The notes beneath the pieces were generated by a model, which saw only the letters and a list, made by a program, of their open reading frames with translations, had not been told where the DNA came from and did not search any database. The translations under genes and the position numbers were made by a program. Below are positions 5,725 through 8,517 of a stretch of 8,517 bases of DNA, piece by piece. Within the stretch, counting starts at the first letter, position 1; every line of letters begins with the position of its first letter. The DNA comes from Solirubrobacterales bacterium (lineage in GTDB: Bacteria > Actinomycetota > Thermoleophilia > Solirubrobacterales > Solirubrobacteraceae). The DNA is taken from contig PMKB01000358.1 of assembly GCA_003157595.1 (NCBI GenBank), forward strand, positions 280 through 8,796, given 5' to 3'.

Positions 5725-7075
5725 CTTCCCCACCTCCGGCGAGCAGCGCGCGGCCGATCCGATCGACATCGCCGGCCCCCATCACGAGCACGAGATCGCC
5801 GGCGCGCGCCAGCTCGCCCACGATCGCAACGGTTCGGTCGCGGTCGGGCAGCCAGTAGGTCGGTCTGCCGCCGGCCGCATCGGCGGTCGCCTCCGCCACC
5901 GCCAGGCCGCTGACGCCCGGGAAGTCCGCCGCGCGTTCGCGCGCCGGATAGACGTCGAGCACGACGACGATGTCGGCGCCCGCCAGCGCGGCTCCGAACT
6001 CGCGCGCCAGTGCCCGCGTGCGCGAGTAGAGGTGCGGCTGGAAGACGGCGATCAGGCGAGCGGGCGCAAGCGTGCGCGCGGCGGCGAGCGTCGCGGCGAC
6101 CTCGGTCGGGTGGTGGGCGTAGTCGTCGTATAGCTCGGCTCCCGCCGCGCTGCGTCCCAGCCGTTCGAAGCGCCGCGCCGCACCGCTGAAGCCCGCCAGG
6201 CCGCGCGCGGCGTCGCTCGTGCGCACACCCGCCAGCGCCGCCACGGTGAGCGCGGCAGCCGCGTTGCGCGCGTTGTGCTCTCCCGGCACCCCGAGCGCCA
6301 CCTCCACCCCGTCCCACACAAAGCGCGAGGCACTCCCGCCGGGCGCCACGGGCGGCGCGTCGTAGGCGTGCGCCGGCCCGTCGCGCAGCGCGAGCAGCTC
6401 CGGGCGGTCCCAGATCACGGCCGTGGCGGCGCCGGCGAGGAACTCGCGGTAGACCGCCTCCAGCTCGTGCAGGGAACCGAAGCGGTCGTGGTGGTCGAGC
6501 TCGACGTTCGTCAGCACCGCGATCTCGGTGTGCAGCGAGAGCAGCGAGCGATCGGACTCGTCGGCCTCGACGACCAGCCACTCGCCGGCGCGCCACTCGC
6601 CGTTGCGTCCCGTGTCCCGCAGGATCCCGCCGATCAGATACGAGGGATCGACGCCGCCCGCGCGCAGCGCGCTGACGATCATCGCCGAGGTCGTCGTCTT
6701 GCCGTGAGCGCCGGCCACCGCGATCGTGCGCCTGAGCGCGGTCAACTCTTCGAGCAGTTGCGCCCGCGTCAGGACGCGCAGCCCGCGCGCCAGCGCCGCC
6801 ACCCGCTCCGGGTTCCCGGCGTCGATCGCGCTCGAGCAGACCAGCTCCACCTCCTCACCGTCCGGAACGTTCTCGGCGCGGTGGCCGATGATCGCCTCGA
6901 GCACGCCATCGGCGCGCAGCGCCGCGGCGAACGGCGAATGCGCGCGGTCGGAGCCGCTCACGCCGGCGCCCAGCGCGTGCGCCGCGCGCGCATAGGCGCT
7001 CATCCCGGCGCCGGCCACACCGACGAAGTGCAGCCGGCGCCCGGCCCAGGGGCTTTCCGCAGTGCTGGGGACCAC
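5717..7075 (-). CDS. murC: UDP-N-acetylmuramate--L-alanine ligase
   Basis: MurC adds L-alanine to UDP-MurNAc using ATP, the first of the cytoplasmic Mur ligases. The product is 452 residues, normal for the family, with three domains. The N-terminal nucleotide-sugar domain has HFVGVAGAGMS (16-26). The central ATPase has the P-loop GAHGKTTTS (122-130), EADESD (170-175) and TNVELDHHD (189-197). The substrate linkage region has GEHNARN (265-271). The C-terminal domain has RRFE (301-304), DDYAHHPTE (317-325), FQPHLYSRT (345-353) and DVYPARE (374-380). DDYAHHPTE and the VGVAGAGMS loop distinguish MurC from MurD, MurE and MurF. The GTG start follows the murG TAG stop directly (TAGGTG) with no Shine-Dalgarno sequence, so translation is probably coupled. 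Its 3' end overlaps murB by 8 nt. Confidence 0.97.
   Translation of the reverse strand: MVPSTAESPWAGRRLHFVGVAGAGMSAYARAAHALGAGVSGSDRAHSPFAAALRADGVLEAIIGHRAENVPDGEEVELVCSSAIDAGNPERVAALARGLRVLTRAQLLEELTALRRTIAVAGAHGKTTTSAMIVSALRAGGVDPSYLIGGILRDTGRNGEWRAGEWLVVEADESDRSLLSLHTEIAVLTNVELDHHDRFGSLHELEAVYREFLAGAATAVIWDRPELLALRDGPAHAYDAPPVAPGGSASRFVWDGVEVALGVPGEHNARNAAAALTVAALAGVRTSDAARGLAGFSGAARRFERLGRSAAGAELYDDYAHHPTEVAATLAAARTLAPARLIAVFQPHLYSRTRALAREFGAALAGADIVVVLDVYPARERAADFPGVSGLAVAEATADAAGGRPTYWLPDRDRTVAIVGELARAGDLVLVMGAGDVDRIGRALLAGGGEGG
5733..5737 (-). promoter_or_regulatory. Ribosome binding site deciding the murB start (GGAGG)
   Basis: The minus strand reads CCGGAGGTGGGGAAG and then GTG. GGAGG is 8 nt from the GTG at 5724 and lies inside the last codons of murC. 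It supports an N-terminus 15 residues shorter than the longest open frame, which starts at ATG 5769. Confidence 0.7.
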
Positions 7076-8137
7076 CTATACCGCCGCCAGCACGATCGTC
7101 GCGACGGCCGCCGCGGCGTCGGGGCGGGCGAGCGCGAGCGACGCTCGCCCCATCGCCCCGAGCTTCGCCTGATCGCCGATCAGCCGCCCCACCTCGGCGG
7201 CGAGCCGCGGGCCGCTGCAGTCGCGGTCGTCAAGCACGATCGCGGCGCCGGCGTGCTCCATCCAGGCGGCGTTGGTGCGCTGGTGGTCGGCGCTCGCGCT
7301 GGGGAACGGCACGAGGATCGCCGGGCGCCCGTAGGCCGCGATCTCGAAGATCGAGCCGCCGGCGCGCGCCACGACGAGGTCGCTGGCCGCCAGCGCCTGC
7401 GCGAAGCGGTCGCGGTCCAGGTATTCGCGCAGGTCATAGAGCGGGCCGCGCGTGCGGCTGCGCAGCGCCGGCCAGTCGCGCACGCCGGTCACGTGCAGCA
7501 CGCGGAAGCTCGCCCCGTCCAGACCGTCGAGCGCCGCCTCGTTGATCGTGCGCGACCCGAGCGAGCCGCCGAACACGAGCACGCACTGCTCCCAGGGCTC
7601 GATGCCGAAGGCGGCGCGCGCGACGTCGCGGTCGGCGCTGACCGGCGCCACCGGGCGCCCGGTCACGCGGTAGCGGCGGCCGCGGCGTCCGGCGGTCGGA
7701 AAGGCGAGGCATACACGCCGCGCGAGCGGCGCCAGCGCGCGGTTGGTCAGGCCGAGGTGGCTGTCGGCCTCGGTCAGCACGAACGGGATGCGGCGCGTCC
7801 AGGCCGCGAGCGCGACCGGGCCGGCGACGTATCCGCCGCCGCCCATCACCACGTCGATCCGCCCGGCGGCGAGCAGTTGCCGGGCGCGGACGAGCGCCCG
7901 CGCCGCCCGCCACAGTGCGCGCAGCGCCCGCAGCGGGTTGCGGCGGTCCAGCGCCGAGAGCGTCAGCTGTTCGAAGCGGTAGCCGGCGGCCGGCACCAGC
8001 TCGCGCTCGGCGCGCTCGCCGCCGATGAAGACGACCTCAGCCCCCCGCTCCCGCAGCGCGTCGGCCACCGCCAGTGCGGGCACCACGTGCCCGGCGGTCC
8101 CGCCGGCTGCGATCGCGATCCGCGGCTGTTCGCGCAT
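7076..8137 (-). CDS. murG: UDP-GlcNAc:undecaprenyl-PP-MurNAc-pentapeptide GlcNAc transferase
   Basis: MurG is a peripheral membrane GT-B (family 28) glycosyltransferase on the inner face of the membrane that turns lipid I into lipid II. The protein is 353 residues. The N-terminal acceptor domain has the glycine loop AAGGTAGHVVPALAVA (10-25), MGGGGYVAGP (98-107) and TEADSHLGLTNR (122-133). The last corresponds to the HEQN-x-GxxN motif of E. coli and keeps the Glu and the Gly/Asn but not the Gln. The C-terminal UDP-GlcNAc domain has VFGGSLGSRTIN (188-199) and ARAGGSIFEIAAYGRPA (257-273) leading to VPFPSASADHQRTNA (276-290). The ATG at 8137 lies inside the end of ftsW and has only a weak upstream purine stretch, so coupling to ftsW translation is likely. 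It abuts murC. Confidence 0.97.
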   Translation of the reverse strand: MREQPRIAIAAGGTAGHVVPALAVADALRERGAEVVFIGGERAERELVPAAGYRFEQLTLSALDRRNPLRALRALWRAARALVRARQLLAAGRIDVVMGGGGYVAGPVALAAWTRRIPFVLTEADSHLGLTNRALAPLARRVCLAFPTAGRRGRRYRVTGRPVAPVSADRDVARAAFGIEPWEQCVLVFGGSLGSRTINEAALDGLDGASFRVLHVTGVRDWPALRSRTRGPLYDLREYLDRDRFAQALAASDLVVARAGGSIFEIAAYGRPAILVPFPSASADHQRTNAAWMEHAGAAIVLDDRDCSGPRLAAEVGRLIGDQAKLGAMGRASLALARPDAAAAVATIVLAAV

Positions 8138-8517
8138 TCTCGGATCGTCGCGGTTTTTGATCGGGCGTGCTGCGCACCGCTCGCAGGTGGGCAGCGCCGC
8201 CGCCCGCGACGTTCAACAGCAGCCCCATCGCCGCGAGCATCACGAGCAGGTTGCTGGCCCCGTAGGACACGAACGGCAGCGGCACCCCGGTGACGGGCGC
8301 GATGCCGAGCACGGCGAACACGTTGAGCGCCGCCTGCAGAACGATCAGCGAGCTCACACCGACCGCCACGAGCAGGGCGTATGAGCCCTTCGCGCTGCGC
8401 GCCGCGCGCAGCCCGGCGTAGGCGATCAGGCCGTAGAGCGCCAAGAGGCCGGCGATCCCGGCGAAGCCCAGCTCCTCGCCGATGACCGCGAGAATGAAGT
8501 CGGTGGGCGCCTCGGGC
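8037..8517 (-). CDS. ftsW: Septal peptidoglycan polymerase FtsW (SEDS family), N-terminal part outside the window
   Basis: Only the last 159 codons are present. FtsW polymerises lipid II at the septum together with a class B penicillin-binding protein. The fragment begins at the conserved APTDFILAVIGEELGF (residues 3-18 of the fragment), then has membrane segments at about 18-40 and 45-74, GIAPVTGVPLPFVSYGASNL in the SEDS signature region (71-90) and a last helix ending LLLNVA at about 104. The cytoplasmic tail is very Arg-rich. Its final 33 residues are read from DNA that also encodes the murG N-terminus in another frame, an unusually long overlap of 101 nt. RodA is the paralogous alternative, but the place directly before murG in a dcw cluster indicates FtsW. 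Confidence 0.93.
   Translation of the reverse strand, partial: PEAPTDFILAVIGEELGFAGIAGLLALYGLIAYAGLRAARSAKGSYALLVAVGVSSLIVLQAALNVFAVLGIAPVTGVPLPFVSYGASNLLVMLAAMGLLLNVAGGGAAHLRAVRSTPDQKPRRSENARTAADRDRSRRDRRARGARTGGGRRAAGAGG

Noticed and set aside
5725..5769. ATG at 5769 as the start of murB
   Set aside because: It would cause a 53-nt overlap with murC and add unconserved residues, while GTG 5724 has GGAGG at ideal spacing.
8039..8048. Run of six C at the 3' end of ftsW as a proven frameshift
   Set aside because: The murG frame reads through this run with conserved sequence, so the bases are supported there. It can only matter for the non-conserved ftsW tail.
6275..8293. 672-codon open frame on the plus strand, antisense to murC and murG
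   Set aside because: The opposite strand consists of conserved murC and murG. The long antisense frame is a product of strong third-position GC bias, and its translation is low-complexity Arg/Ala/Gly-rich with no domain.

Overview
The window is high-GC DNA (roughly 70% by eye, with strong G/C bias at third codon positions) from a bacterium that is probably an actinobacterium. The evidence is the FtsZ GTP-binding loop of the form TAGEGGGTG, the FtsZ C-terminal peptide ending DVPPFLR, and a division cluster with no ftsA between ftsQ and ftsZ. A two-subunit glycine dehydrogenase (gcvPA-type) and murB lying between murC and ftsQ suggest a deep actinobacterial lineage such as Thermoleophilia. That finer placement is inference.

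Every gene lies on the minus strand, so transcription runs from the right end to the left. Positions 8517 to 2730 hold the 3' part of a division and cell wall (dcw) cluster in the order ftsW (5' truncated by the window edge), murG, murC, murB, ftsQ, ftsZ. The genes from ftsW to murB overlap or abut, and ftsQ follows after 32 nt, so this reads as one transcription unit. MurG and MurC act at the end of lipid II synthesis and in UDP-MurNAc-peptide synthesis. MurB makes UDP-MurNAc. FtsW polymerises lipid II at the septum, FtsQ belongs to the divisome core and FtsZ forms the ring. A 170-nt gap before ftsZ carries a convincing sigma-70-type promoter, a cluster of GCAAC/GTTGC half-sites just upstream of it and a strong hairpin in the predicted 5' leader. 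FtsZ is therefore likely to have its own control in addition to read-through.

Positions 2447 to 1 hold a glycine cleavage operon: gcvT, gcvH and the N-terminal 317 residues of gcvPA, which runs off the left edge. T-protein, H-protein and the P-protein subunit together convert glycine to CO2, ammonia and methylene-tetrahydrofolate.

The 282-nt gap between ftsZ and gcvT is the least ordinary part. It contains a 66-codon stretch with a very strong coding signature (about 64 of 66 third positions are G or C) interrupted by an in-frame TAG. I do not recognise the product and treat it as a probable gene remnant. No glycine riboswitch, RNA gene, mobile element or CRISPR array was seen. Apart from the two gaps, the window is conserved housekeeping DNA, and I found no evidence for a new system.
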